NCBI RefSeq assembly: GCF_021049265.1
Contig: NZ_CP088018.1
Coordinates: 1,054,001-1,118,000 of the forward strand
Direction of reading: 5' to 3'
Length of the DNA: 64,000 nucleotides
Source: Ruania suaedae
GTDB taxonomy: Bacteria > Actinomycetota > Actinomycetes > Actinomycetales > Beutenbergiaceae
The first letter of the stretch is position 1, and every line of letters begins with the position of its first letter. Positions 18,967-27,341 of the stretch are shown here, piece by piece. The position numbers and the translations under genes were made by a program. The notes beneath the pieces are model-generated. The model was given only the letters and a program-made list of their open reading frames with translations, did no database searches and was not told where the DNA came from.

Positions 18967-20201
18967 GCTGGCACCCGCCCGACCCGCCACGGGGCCACGT
19001 CGCATCGACGGGCCCCGCGCTCACGCCTGACCACTCAGGCGGCACGGCCGGTGTCCCGGGCGCGCCCATGACGCCCAGTCTGCCGCTGCGCTCGGAACCG
19101 GCGCGCCGCCGCCGGCGCGGGGTCCCGGGCGGACTGGTCGCGCTGCTGATGCTGCTCAGCCTGCTCGTGGGTCTGATCGCCGGCGCCGTCGGCGGCTCCC
19201 GGCTACTGGACCCGCCGGACGTCAGCCTGCCCGCGCCCAGCCCGGGAGCGCCTGCCCCACCGGACCAGGACCTCGCCGAGGGATCGGTGGCCGGGATCGC
19301 GGCGGACGTGCTGCCCAGCACCGTCTACATCCGTACCCGGACCGGCGGCGCCGGCGGGTCGGGCAGTGGCTTCGTGCTGCGCGAGGACGGGTACATCGTG
19401 ACCAACCACCACGTGATCGCCGGTGCGGAACAGGTGGCGGTCGTCCTGGCCGACGGCAACCAGGTCGAGGCTGAGATCGTCGGGTCCACGGTCGACTACG
19501 ACCTGGCCGTGCTGAAGGTCGACCTCGACGGGTTGGAGCCGCTCGTGCTGGGCGACTCCGACGCGCTCCGGGTGGGCGACCCGGTCGTGGCGATCGGTGC
19601 TCCCCTCGGCCTCGAGGGCACCGTGACATCCGGGATCGTCAGCGCGATGAATCGTCCGGTGAGCGTGCCGGGGGAGGAGGGTGCCTCCTTCCTCAACGCC
19701 ATCCAGACCGACGCCGCGATCAACCCGGGGAACTCCGGCGGGCCGCTGGTCAACACCGCCGGTGAGGTGATCGGAGTCAACTCGGCGATCGCCTCCACCG
19801 CCAGCACCCCGACATCGGCCGGCAGTGTCGGTCTCGGCTTCGCGATCCCGAGCACCCAGGTGCGCCGGACGGCCGAGCAGCTGATCGAGACCGGGACCGC
19901 GACCTACCCGATCATCGGAGCCACCCTGGACGCCCAGTACCAGGGCGAGGGGGTGCAGATCCTCACCGACGAGGCCGACGCCGACCTGCCGCCGCTTGTC
20001 CCCGGCGGGCCGGCCGCACAGGCCGGGCTCGAGCCGGGCGACATCATCCTGGCGATCGACGGGGAGCCCGTAACCTCCGCGGACGAGCTCATCGTGAAGA
20101 TCCGTGCGCACCCACCCGGCGAGGTCATCACCCTGACGGTGCGCGAGGACGGCGACGAGCGCCAGGTGGAGGTCACGCTCGGAGAGCAGGCCAGCGAGTG
20201 A
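18963..20201 (+). CDS. HtrA/DegP-type serine protease with PDZ domain
   Basis: Membrane-anchored quality-control protease (412 residues) acting outside the cytoplasmic membrane. A Pro/Arg-rich cytoplasmic N-terminus precedes one transmembrane helix (residues about 57-77). The trypsin-like domain has the full triad: His150 in VTNHHVIAG, Asp180 in DYDLAVL, and Ser258 in NPGNSGGPL. A single PDZ domain ends the protein (AQAGLEPGDIILAIDGEPV). Its GTG overlaps the anti-sigma stop. The mycobacterial counterpart beside sigE takes part in the envelope-stress response, so a role in SigE signalling or clearing misfolded proteins is likely. Confidence 0.95.
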   Translation: MSWHPPDPPRGHVASTGPALTPDHSGGTAGVPGAPMTPSLPLRSEPARRRRRGVPGGLVALLMLLSLLVGLIAGAVGGSRLLDPPDVSLPAPSPGAPAPPDQDLAEGSVAGIAADVLPSTVYIRTRTGGAGGSGSGFVLREDGYIVTNHHVIAGAEQVAVVLADGNQVEAEIVGSTVDYDLAVLKVDLDGLEPLVLGDSDALRVGDPVVAIGAPLGLEGTVTSGIVSAMNRPVSVPGEEGASFLNAIQTDAAINPGNSGGPLVNTAGEVIGVNSAIASTASTPTSAGSVGLGFAIPSTQVRRTAEQLIETGTATYPIIGATLDAQYQGEGVQILTDEADADLPPLVPGGPAAQAGLEPGDIILAIDGEPVTSADELIVKIRAHPPGEVITLTVREDGDERQVEVTLGEQASE

Positions 20202-20238
20202 GCAGGCACGGATGCGCGAGGCACCGACCCTCGACAGC

Positions 20239-20244
20239 TAGGCT
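20239..20244 (+). promoter_or_regulatory. probable leaderless -10 box of tatB
   Basis: TAGGCT, 6 nt before GTG 20251. It implies that tatB can be transcribed independently of the sigE operon ending at 20201. Confidence 0.5.
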
Positions 20245-20250
20245 GCCCCT

Positions 20251-20763
20251 GTGCAGATGAACATCGAGGAGCTCCTGCTGATCGCGGTGATCGCCGTGGT
20301 CCTGATCGGCCCCCAGCATCTGCCCAAGTACGCCGAGCAGCTCGCCCGCCTCGTGCGCACCCTGCGCGACATGGCCCGGGGGGCGACGGAGTCCATCCGG
20401 GAGGAGCTCGGACCGGACGCGGACCTGGACTTCAGCAAGCTCGACCCGCGTCAGTACGACCCGCGCCGCATCGTGCGCGAGGCCCTGCTGGACGAGGTCA
20501 ACCCGAACGGTGCCCGCACCAAGCCCAGTGGCAGCGGTACGCGCAGGCGATCGGCCGCCGCGGGGACTGCGACTGCGACCGCGACCGCGGCGACGTCGGC
20601 CCGCTCCCGGGCGGCGGAGGACGAGGACGAGCTCGATGATGAGGCCGACGAGGATCAGCGGGCAGCCGCGCCGCACGACACCGAGGACGCGGCCGTGACC
20701 GGGACCGATGCCGTCGAGAACCCGCTGGCGAACGGGGCTCCGTTCGACGACGAGGCGACCTGA
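20251..20763 (+). CDS. tatB: Sec-independent translocase subunit TatB
   Basis: A 170-residue Tat component with one short N-terminal membrane helix (IEELLLIAVIAVVLIGPQHLP, ending in the Gly-Pro hinge), an amphipathic helix (YAEQLARLVRTLRDMARGA), and a long acidic, low-complexity cytoplasmic tail. The D-P-R-Q-YDPRRIVREALLDE segment is typical of actinobacterial TatB. It would receive twin-arginine substrates with TatC, such as the YetA-like protein here. GTG 20251 is preferred over ATG 20257 because of the TAGGCT box. The tail contains a hexanucleotide repeat. It is convergent with mrp. Confidence 0.9.
   Translation: MQMNIEELLLIAVIAVVLIGPQHLPKYAEQLARLVRTLRDMARGATESIREELGPDADLDFSKLDPRQYDPRRIVREALLDEVNPNGARTKPSGSGTRRRSAAAGTATATATAATSARSRAAEDEDELDDEADEDQRAAAPHDTEDAAVTGTDAVENPLANGAPFDDEAT
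20566..20589. repeat. hexanucleotide repeat inside tatB
   Basis: Four copies of ACYGCG in frame, encoding alternating Thr-Ala in the disordered tail of TatB. Changes in copy number would not shift the frame. Confidence 0.8.
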
Positions 20764-20782
20764 GGCCCGGCCGCCGGGGACG

Positions 20783-21925
20783 TCAGCCGATCGGCGAGAT
20801 CGCGAGCTTGCGCCCCGCCAGCCCGCGCTGGCGGGTGCCGAGCGTGCGGGCGATGCTGCGCAGCACGTCCGCAGCGTCGGAGGAGTCGTCCGATGTGACC
20901 AGCGGGGTCCCGGCGTCGCCGCCCTCGCGCAGGGCGACCTCGAGGGGGACCTGACCGAGCAGCGGCACCTCAGCCTCCAGCGTGCGGGAGAGCTGATCGG
21001 CCACGCGCTGGCCGCCACCGGAGCCGAAGACCTCCAGGCGGGAGCCGTCGGGCTGGACCAGCCAGGACATGTTCTCGATGACCCCGGCCACGCGCTGCTT
21101 GGTGGCCTCGGCCATCGCCCCGGCCCGCTCGGCCACCTCGGCCGCCGCCAGCTGCGGGGTGGTGACCACCAGCAGCTCGGCGTGCGGGAGCAGCTGGGCG
21201 ACGGAGATCGCGATGTCGCCGGTGCCCGGGGGCAGGTCCAGCAGCAGCACGTCGAGGTCGCCCCAGAACACGTCGGCGAGGAACTGCTGCAGCGCCCGGT
21301 GCAGCATCGGGCCGCGCCAGACCACCGCACGCCCGGGCTCGGTGAACATCCCGATGGAGATCACCTTCACCTCCCCGGCCACGGGCGGCAGGATCATGTC
21401 GTCGACCTTCGTCGGCGAGTGCTCCACACCGAGCATGCGCGGGATGGAGAAGCCGTACACGTCGGCGTCGATGACGCCCACCTTCAGGCCCTCGGCCGCC
21501 ATCGCGGCCGCGAGGTTCGCGGTCACGGTCGACTTGCCGACGCCGCCCTTACCCGAGGCGACGGCGTAGACCTTGGTGAGGTTGTCCGGCTGGGCGAACG
21601 GGATCACCGGTTCGGCGGTCCCCCCGCGCAGCTTGGTCCGCAGGGCGGTGCGCTCGTCGTCGGTCATCACGGTCATGCTGACCTCGGTGCGCGCCACCCC
21701 GTCGACGGCGTTCGCGGCGTTCGTCACGTCCCGCGTGATCGTGTCGCGCAGCGGGCAGCCCGAGGTGGTCAGGGCGATGGTGACCTGGACTGCGGCGCCG
21801 TCGTCGCCGGTCTCGAGGACGGCGACGTCGCGCACCATGTCGAGCTCGGTGATCGGCCGCCGGATCTCGGGGTCGAGCACGGAGGCCATGGCCTCGTGGA
21901 CGCGGGCGGTGAGCGTGTCAGACAT
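20783..21925 (-). CDS. Mrp/ApbC-type P-loop iron-sulfur carrier ATPase
   Basis: A 380-residue protein made of an N-terminal MIP18/DUF59 domain (residues about 5-90, with conserved TSGCPLR) and a ParA/MinD-like NTPase. The deviant Walker A GKGGVGKST is at residues 125-133, and DLPPGTGD follows. The family moves Fe-S clusters to apoproteins. The CxxC pair that holds the bridging cluster in many ApbC proteins is absent: the region reads ENMSWLVQPDGSR. The mechanism may therefore differ or rely on the DUF59 cysteine (inference). The ATG has a TAGACT box 6 nt upstream. Lying next to the sigE/htrA/tatB block is a common actinobacterial order. Confidence 0.9.
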   Translation of the reverse strand: MSDTLTARVHEAMASVLDPEIRRPITELDMVRDVAVLETGDDGAAVQVTIALTTSGCPLRDTITRDVTNAANAVDGVARTEVSMTVMTDDERTALRTKLRGGTAEPVIPFAQPDNLTKVYAVASGKGGVGKSTVTANLAAAMAAEGLKVGVIDADVYGFSIPRMLGVEHSPTKVDDMILPPVAGEVKVISIGMFTEPGRAVVWRGPMLHRALQQFLADVFWGDLDVLLLDLPPGTGDIAISVAQLLPHAELLVVTTPQLAAAEVAERAGAMAEATKQRVAGVIENMSWLVQPDGSRLEVFGSGGGQRVADQLSRTLEAEVPLLGQVPLEVALREGGDAGTPLVTSDDSSDAADVLRSIARTLGTRQRGLAGRKLAISPIG

Positions 21926-21931
21926 ACATCG

Positions 21932-21937
21932 AGTCTA
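21932..21937 (-). promoter_or_regulatory. probable leaderless -10 box of mrp
   Basis: TAGACT on the minus strand, 6 nt before the ATG; the same hexamer as at ilvA. Confidence 0.55.
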
Positions 21938-21981
21938 GGTGCGCCTGCGGCTTCGACCCGTCCCTGCGGTTGTGGTCCGGA

Positions 21982-22506
21982 CTACACCCCGGCCGAGGGC
22001 CGCTCACCGGCCTCCTGGTCGCGCCCCTCGTCCTCCCGCTCGGCCTGCAGCTCCTCCAGCAGACTGCGCAGCTCGCTGCGCACGAAGTCGCGGGTGGCCA
22101 CGTCGTTGAGGGCCAGCCGCAGCGAGGCCATCTCCCGGGCGAGGAACTCGGTGTCGGCCAGGTTGCGCTCGGCGCGCTGGCGGTCCTGCTCGGCGGTGAC
22201 CCGGTCCCGGTCGGTCTGGCGGTCCTGGGCGAGCAGGATCAGCGGCGCGGCGTAGGAGGCCTGCAGGGAGAGCATCAGGGTGAGGAGGGTGAAGTTCAGC
22301 GCCCGCGGGTCGAACTGGAGCGTTTCCGGCGCGAGGGTGTTCCAGGCCAGCCACGTCCCGGCGAACAGGGTCATGTACAGCAGGAAGCGCGGCGTGCCCA
22401 TGAACGTGGCGATCGCCTCGGCCGCCTTGCCGAAGGCGTCCTTGTTGCGACGCTGGGGGATCAGCCGCCGCCGCTTCGTGCGCGGGGTGTCGAGGCGGTC
22501 AGCCAC
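21982..22506 (-). CDS. DUF1003 family membrane protein
   Basis: A 174-residue protein with the DUF1003 core: an amphipathic start (FGKAAEAIATFMGTPRFLLYMT), two transmembrane helices (FAGTWLAWNTL and LTLMLSLQASYAAPLILLAQ), and the conserved AQDRQTDRDR loop. A charged helical region suitable for coiled-coil formation follows (ERNLADTEFLAREMASLRLAL). Function unknown. The GTG start lies 8 bases inside the end of the MgtE-like gene, so the two are co-translated. Pairing of DUF1003 with a soluble MgtE-N/CBS protein is frequent in actinobacteria and suggests a joint ion-related role, which is inference. Confidence 0.88.
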   Translation of the reverse strand: MADRLDTPRTKRRRLIPQRRNKDAFGKAAEAIATFMGTPRFLLYMTLFAGTWLAWNTLAPETLQFDPRALNFTLLTLMLSLQASYAAPLILLAQDRQTDRDRVTAEQDRQRAERNLADTEFLAREMASLRLALNDVATRDFVRSELRSLLEELQAEREDEGRDQEAGERPSAGV

Positions 22507-23770
22507 CGGTGCCTCCCATCGCGGCGTCGGTCACCTCGTCGTCCGCCTCCCGCCAGTCCTCGGGCAGGAGGTGGTCGAGCAGGTCGTCCACGCTGACGGC
22601 CCCGAGCAGGCGGCGCTGCTCGTCCACCACCGGCAGGGCGGTCAGGTTGTAGGTGGCCAGCAGCCGGGTGATGCGGCCGATGGGGGCGTCGGCGGTGACC
22701 GCTTCGATGTCCTTGTCCAGCAGGCCACCGATCGCCTCGTGCGGTGGCTCACGCAGCATCCGCTGCAGGTGGATGACCCCGAGGAGCCGCCCGGTGGGCG
22801 TCTCCTGCGGCGGCCGGGTCACGAAGATCATCGCGGCCAGGGCGGGCGTGACGTCCTGACGCCGCGCGTGCGCCAGCGCCGTGGCCACGGAGGTCTCGGG
22901 CCCGAGCACGATCGGCTCGGTCGTCATCAGACCACCGGCGGTGTCGTCGTCGTAGGTCAGCAGCCGGCGCACGTCCTCGGCCTCGTCCGGCTCCATCAGA
23001 TCGAGCAGCTCGCTGGCCTTGTCGGTGGGCAGCTCGGCGATCAGGTCGGCTGCGTCGTCGGGCTGCATCTCGTCGAGCACCTGGGCCGCGCGCTGGGCGG
23101 CGAGGGCCGAGAGGATCGCCACCCGGTCGTCGTCGCCGAGCTCCTCGAGCACGTCCGCCAGCCGGCCGTCGGGCAGGGCGGCCGCGACCTCGATCCGGCG
23201 CCGTTCGGGCAGGTCGTGGACGACATCGGCGAGATCGGCGGGTTTGAGGTCGTCCATCGTGGCCAGCAGCGCTGCGGCACCCTGCTGCGCCTCCGACGGC
23301 GCCAGCCCGGTGACGTCGTCGACGTCGATGACCGAGGTGTGACCTCGGCCGAAGACGCTGCGTGAGCCGTGCCGCACGAACAGCTTGGTCACCAGCCAGT
23401 CCCGGTTGCGCTGCTGCTCGAGCCCGACGTCCTGGATCGTCACCTCACCGCCGTCCGCGCGCAGCGCGACCACCCGGTCCAGCAACTGGCCCATCACGAG
23501 CGTCTCGGCGGCGCGCCGCTGGAACCGGCGCAGGTTCAGCAGCCCGCTGGTGATCACGGCGCCCGGGTCGATCGCGGTCACCCGGGACAGGGGCAGGAAG
23601 ACCCGGCGCTTGCCCGGGACCTCCACGACCAGTCCCACCGCCCGCGGCGACTGCCGCACACGCAGCAGCACCACGACGTCGTGCACGCGACCCACCCGGT
23701 CCCCGAGCGGGTCGAACACGCCGATGCCGGCGAGCCGGGCGACGAAGATACGGGTGGTGGTGATGCTCAC
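22499..23770 (-). CDS. MgtE N-domain and CBS-domain protein without transmembrane part
   Basis: A 423-residue cytoplasmic protein. In order it has a PRC-barrel-like N-terminal region (RIFVARLAGIGVFDPLGDRVGRVHDVVVL), an MgtE intracellular N domain of helical repeats (DLADVVHDLP, VLEELGDDD, VLDEMQPDDAADLIAELP), and a pair of CBS motifs (TYDDDTAGGLMTTEP through LLGAVSVDDLLDHLLPEDW). The membrane domain of true MgtE magnesium channels is absent, so it cannot transport by itself; it may sense Mg2+ or nucleotides for a partner, perhaps the coupled DUF1003 protein. The start is taken as GTG 23770 because TAGGGT lies 7 nt upstream; GTG 23779 is an alternative. Confidence 0.88.
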   Translation of the reverse strand: MSITTTRIFVARLAGIGVFDPLGDRVGRVHDVVVLLRVRQSPRAVGLVVEVPGKRRVFLPLSRVTAIDPGAVITSGLLNLRRFQRRAAETLVMGQLLDRVVALRADGGEVTIQDVGLEQQRNRDWLVTKLFVRHGSRSVFGRGHTSVIDVDDVTGLAPSEAQQGAAALLATMDDLKPADLADVVHDLPERRRIEVAAALPDGRLADVLEELGDDDRVAILSALAAQRAAQVLDEMQPDDAADLIAELPTDKASELLDLMEPDEAEDVRRLLTYDDDTAGGLMTTEPIVLGPETSVATALAHARRQDVTPALAAMIFVTRPPQETPTGRLLGVIHLQRMLREPPHEAIGGLLDKDIEAVTADAPIGRITRLLATYNLTALPVVDEQRRLLGAVSVDDLLDHLLPEDWREADDEVTDAAMGGTGG

Positions 23771-23777
23771 GGGGCTC

Positions 23778-23783
23778 ACCCTA
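23778..23783 (-). promoter_or_regulatory. probable leaderless -10 box of the MgtE-like gene
   Basis: TAGGGT on the minus strand, 7 nt before GTG 23770. It supports that start over the upstream GTG 23779. Confidence 0.45.
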
Positions 23784-23798
23784 TGTCAGCAGCACGGG

Positions 23799-23827
23799 TG
23801 ACACCCCGGGTGACGGTGGGGGACAAT
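23799..23827 (+). promoter_or_regulatory. promoter of the general stress protein gene
   Basis: A -35-like TGACAC (23799-23804), a 17-nt spacer, then -10 GACAAT (23822-23827). The ATG follows 6 nt later, so the transcript would be leaderless. This is the most complete promoter among the leaderless set. Confidence 0.55.
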
Positions 23828-23833
23828 GGGCCC

Positions 23834-24340
23834 ATGCCAGCCATGAACCCGACCGATCCGCGCGCCGGGATGCAGCCGCGCGGCGAGGAGATCGCCACCT
23901 ACGCCAGCTACCTCGAGGCCCAGCGTGCGGTCGACTTCCTCGCCGACAGTGAGTTCGAGGTCAACTCCGTCACGATCGTCGGCACCGACCTGACCATGGT
24001 CGAGCGCATCACCGGGCGCCGGACCTACCCGAAGGTCGCCCTGCGCGGCGCCGCCACCGGCGCGTACTTCGGGTTCTTCATCGGCATCCTGCTGTACCTC
24101 TTCGGCGGTGAGCTGCTCACGGCCCTGCTGCCGGCGCTGCTGCTCGGCGCCGGCGCCGGGATGCTGTTCGCGGTGATCGCCTACGCGATGTCCGGTGGCA
24201 AGCGTGACTTCACCTCCACCTCCCAGGTGGTGGCCGGGTCGTTCGCGATCCTCTGCCTGGCGGAGAAGGCGCCCGCCGCACGCCAGCTGCTGGGCACGCT
24301 GGAGCACGAGCGCGAGGGCCAGCCGCCGGCAGGCGCCTGA
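23834..24340 (+). CDS. general stress protein (YflT/GSP17M-like) family membrane protein
   Basis: A 168-residue protein. Residues 15-60 resemble the general stress protein 17M domain (EEIATYASYLEAQRAVDFLADSEFEVNSVTIVG). Two transmembrane segments (YFGFFIGILLYLFGGELL and LLPALLLGAGAGMLFAVIAYAM) and a cytoplasmic tail with a CLAEKAPAAR segment follow. The family is named after stress-induced Bacillus proteins and has no known activity. Transcription probably starts at the ATG itself. The gene is divergent from the MgtE-like gene and convergent with DUF2079, whose stop lies 16 bases away. Confidence 0.85.
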   Translation: MPAMNPTDPRAGMQPRGEEIATYASYLEAQRAVDFLADSEFEVNSVTIVGTDLTMVERITGRRTYPKVALRGAATGAYFGFFIGILLYLFGGELLTALLPALLLGAGAGMLFAVIAYAMSGGKRDFTSTSQVVAGSFAILCLAEKAPAARQLLGTLEHEREGQPPAGA

Positions 24341-24355
24341 GCATCGCCAGGCCCC

Positions 24356-25765
24356 TCAGCCCTCGTTTCGCCCGACCCGTTCGGCCACGAGGAAGCCACC
24401 GGTGTCCAGCACCTCGGTGAACTCCCCCGGATACCTCTCGGTGGCGTAGGCCACGACATCCTGCGGTGGACTGCCCCCGTACACCCCCGACCCGGTGTCC
24501 ACGACGACGAAGTCCACCGGCTCGCCGGCGGCGTCGCGCGAGGCGTTGCCCACCCAGAGCACGGTGGTCCGCGGCGCCAGGTAGGCCATCAGCGTGATGT
24601 CGGTGGCCACACGGGCGCCGTCGGGAACGGCCGCGAGCACCTCCCGGGCGGCGGGGGCCGACACCGGTTCCCGGTGGAACTCCGGCTCGGTCAGGCGCCA
24701 GAGCGGGAACTGGGTGGTGATCGCCACCGCCAGGGTGAGCACCACCGCCCCCACGGCCGTGGCGTGACGGCGCCATCGCAGCAGCAGCAGCGCATCGACG
24801 GTGGCCATCACGGCGATCGGCATGAGGATCGCCGAGTAGTGCCAGTCGGTGCCCCAGTGGAAGGGGACGTCGGAGGTCAGCCGCCACGCGAAGGTGGGCA
24901 GGGTGAGCAGCGCCAGCGGGCTACGCAGGGCCAGGAACGCCGTCGGCAGGAAGACCATCAGCACCAGGCCCGCCTTCGCGCCGGCGCCGGTGAGAAGGGT
25001 CGCCACGGCGGCGCCGGGGTCGGTGAGCACGGTCGCGACGATCGAGTCCTCGGCGTAGTCCCACACGCCGTCGGGGTTGAGCGCCGGGAGGACGAACTGG
25101 GTGATCAGGACGAAGGCACCGGCGCCCCCGAGGGCGGTCGCCGCCCCGAGCACCCGGGAGCCCCGCAGCGCGACGACGACCCCCACCATGGCCACCGTCA
25201 GGCCGAGGTCCTCCTTGATCCCCAGCAACGGGAGCGCCCAGAGCACCGCGGCCCGGTGGTCGCGCCGCACCAGGGCCGCCAGGCTGGCCGTCAGGAACGG
25301 CAGCGCCAGCGCGATCTCGTGGAACTGCGAGGCGACGGCGCTCTGCAGGCCCCAGGACAGTCCGTAGGCCAGGCCGACGAGCGTCCCGGCCCGGGTGCCC
25401 AGGTGCCGGACGGCGCACCCGGTCAGCACTGCCGCCGAGAGACCGATCAGTAGGTCCTGCAGGACCAGCAGCGTCAGGCCGGAGGGGGCGAGCGCGTAGG
25501 CCGGGGCGAGCAGCGCCAGCAGCGGGTGGAAGTGATCCCCGAGCAGCATGAACCCGTCGCCCTTGATCGGGACGACCGGGCTGCGCAGCTCGGCGTAGGC
25601 CCGCAGCAGCTGGGTAAAGATCCCCAGGTCCCACGACGGCGACTCCAGGCGGGCCCACTGCCGCGCGGAGAACAGCACGTACAGGGCGCTGGTGGCGAGC
25701 CCGACGGCAGCGGCCGCCAGCACGCGGGGCCGGCCACGCACGGGGCCGCGGGAAGGGTCGGGCAC
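24356..25765 (-). CDS. DUF2079 family polytopic membrane protein
   Basis: About 469 residues with ten or more hydrophobic segments. Conserved DUF2079 features near the N-terminus are SPSWDLGIFTQLL and GDHFHPLLALLAPAYAL, with FHEIALALPFL in the middle and KEDLGL after it. A C-terminal soluble part with YLAPRTTVLW and VDFVVVDTGSG is outside the membrane. The architecture resembles GT-C glycosyltransferases, but no activity is known. The GTG start is 4 bases after the stop of pepP, so the two are transcribed together. An extension of the reading frame upstream would lie within pepP and was not used. Confidence 0.85.
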   Translation of the reverse strand: MPDPSRGPVRGRPRVLAAAAVGLATSALYVLFSARQWARLESPSWDLGIFTQLLRAYAELRSPVVPIKGDGFMLLGDHFHPLLALLAPAYALAPSGLTLLVLQDLLIGLSAAVLTGCAVRHLGTRAGTLVGLAYGLSWGLQSAVASQFHEIALALPFLTASLAALVRRDHRAAVLWALPLLGIKEDLGLTVAMVGVVVALRGSRVLGAATALGGAGAFVLITQFVLPALNPDGVWDYAEDSIVATVLTDPGAAVATLLTGAGAKAGLVLMVFLPTAFLALRSPLALLTLPTFAWRLTSDVPFHWGTDWHYSAILMPIAVMATVDALLLLRWRRHATAVGAVVLTLAVAITTQFPLWRLTEPEFHREPVSAPAAREVLAAVPDGARVATDITLMAYLAPRTTVLWVGNASRDAAGEPVDFVVVDTGSGVYGGSPPQDVVAYATERYPGEFTEVLDTGGFLVAERVGRNEG

Positions 25766-25769
25766 GCGC

Positions 25770-27278
25770 TCAGTGACGCAGCGAGGCCATCCAGGCCTCC
25801 ACCTCGTCCGGGTGGCGCGGCAGGGCCGCCGAGAGGTTCTCCACGCCGGAGGCGGTGACCACGACGTCGTCCTCGATCCGCACACCGATGCCCCGCAGCT
25901 CCGGGGGCACGCTCAGGTCGTCCGCCTTGAAGTACAGACCGGGCTCGATGGTGAACACCATCCCCGGTTCCAGCTCGGCGTCGAGGTACATCTCCCGGCG
26001 GGCCTGGGCACAGTCGTGCACGTCGAGGCCGAGGTGGTGGCTGGTGCCGTGCGGCATCCAGCGGCGGTGCTGCTGACCCTCCGGCGTGAGCGCCTCCTCC
26101 GCGCCGACCGGCAGCAGCCCCCACTCGGCCAGGCGGTGGGCCAGGACCGTCACCGCAGCGGTGTGGACGTCCCGGAACCTCACCCCCGGCTTGGCGGCGG
26201 CGAAGGCCGCGTCGGCGGCGTCGAGGACGGCCTGGTAGACGCGGCGCTGGACGTCGGTGAAGACCCCGTCCACCGGCAGCGTCCGGGTGACGTCGGCGGT
26301 GTAGAGGGAGTCGACCTCCACCCCGGCATCGACCAGCACCAGCTCGCCGGCCCTGACCCGCCCGTCGTTGCGGATCCAGTGCAGGGTGGTGGCATGGTCA
26401 CCGGCCGCGGCGATGGTGTCGTAGCCGATGCCGTTGCCGTCCTCCCGGGCGCGGGCTCCGAAGGCGCCCTCGATGACACGTTCGCCGCGAGGGTGACCGC
26501 TGGCGCGCTCGAGCTGGCGGACGATCTCGGCGAACCCGGCGATCGTGGCGTCCACCGCCCGGCGCAGCTCGGCCACCTCCCAGTCGTCCTTGACCAGGCG
26601 CAGCTCGGAGAGCGCCTCGGCCAGGGCGGCGTCCTCGGCCTGGCTGGTCTCGGCGTCGACCTCCTGACCGGAGGAGGAGCGGGCGGCGACCACGAGGGCG
26701 GTGATGGCCTCGTCGGCCTCCGGCACCACCCGCAGGTGCACCTGCCCCGCGTCCTTGGCGAGAGCGTCGGGCAGCTCGTCGATGTGGGCGCAGCGGATGC
26801 CGGTGCGCGCCTCGAGTTCGGCCAGCGTCGGGCGGGCCCCGACCCAGAACTCCCCGTACCGGGCGTCGGCGTAGAACTCCTCGGTGTCGCGTCCGGCGAG
26901 GGGGCGGAAGTAGAGCACGGCCTCATGGCCGCCCTGGGCCTGCGGGTGCAGCACGAGCACCGCGTCGGGCTCCTCGTCGGTGCCCAGGCCCGTCAGGTGC
27001 GCGAACGCCGAGTGCGGCCGGAAACGGTAGTCGGTGTCGTTCGAGCGCACTTTGAGCGGCCCGGCGGGCAGCACGAGGCGGTCGCCCTCGAACCGGTCAC
27101 CGAGCCTTCTCCGGCGGGCCTCGGCGTGGTCGGCCGCGGGCAGACGCGCGGGCAGCGCGGACTCGCGGGGTGCCCAGCCGGAGGCGATGAAGGCCCGGAA
27201 GGCGTCGGAGGAGGGCCGCTGGGAGCGATTGGAGCCACGGTCGGCGAGCTGCTGCTGAGTACCGTCGGAGGAGACCAT
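25770..27278 (-). CDS. pepP: Xaa-Pro aminopeptidase (M24B, PepP type)
   Basis: Dinuclear-metal aminopeptidase that removes residues before proline. The 502-residue protein has a creatinase-like N-terminal domain (FRPHSAFAHLTGLG) and a pita-bread catalytic domain. The metal ligands can be followed: VDAGVEVDSLYTADVTRT supplies two Asp, HGTSHHLGLDVHD supplies the His, and TIEPGLYF and GIGVRIEDDVVVT supply the two Glu. The ATG at 27278 is supported by a GATCAT box 6 nt upstream. Divergent from the PHP gene. Confidence 0.93.
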   Translation of the reverse strand: MVSSDGTQQQLADRGSNRSQRPSSDAFRAFIASGWAPRESALPARLPAADHAEARRRRLGDRFEGDRLVLPAGPLKVRSNDTDYRFRPHSAFAHLTGLGTDEEPDAVLVLHPQAQGGHEAVLYFRPLAGRDTEEFYADARYGEFWVGARPTLAELEARTGIRCAHIDELPDALAKDAGQVHLRVVPEADEAITALVVAARSSSGQEVDAETSQAEDAALAEALSELRLVKDDWEVAELRRAVDATIAGFAEIVRQLERASGHPRGERVIEGAFGARAREDGNGIGYDTIAAAGDHATTLHWIRNDGRVRAGELVLVDAGVEVDSLYTADVTRTLPVDGVFTDVQRRVYQAVLDAADAAFAAAKPGVRFRDVHTAAVTVLAHRLAEWGLLPVGAEEALTPEGQQHRRWMPHGTSHHLGLDVHDCAQARREMYLDAELEPGMVFTIEPGLYFKADDLSVPPELRGIGVRIEDDVVVTASGVENLSAALPRHPDEVEAWMASLRH

Positions 27279-27284
27279 GCGCCC

Positions 27285-27290
27285 ATGATC
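27285..27290 (-). promoter_or_regulatory. probable leaderless -10 box of pepP
   Basis: GATCAT on the minus strand, 6 nt before the ATG. It overlaps an in-frame ATG of the divergent PHP gene at 27285, which argues against that ATG being used. Confidence 0.45.
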
Positions 27291-27328
27291 GCAAACCCCG
27301 AGCCGTCTCACCCACCGGACGCGGCGGC

Positions 27329-27334
27329 TACCCT
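27329..27334 (+). promoter_or_regulatory. probable leaderless -10 box of the PHP gene
   Basis: TACCCT, 7 nt before GTG 27342; this supports the shorter start. Confidence 0.5.
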
Positions 27335-27341
27335 GGGCCTC

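Noticed and set aside
27285-27341. ATG 27285 as the start of the PHP gene
   Set aside because: It lies 6 bp from the divergent pepP start, within its -10 box, and adds 19 residues before the family's first motif; GTG 27342 with TACCCT 7 nt upstream fits better.
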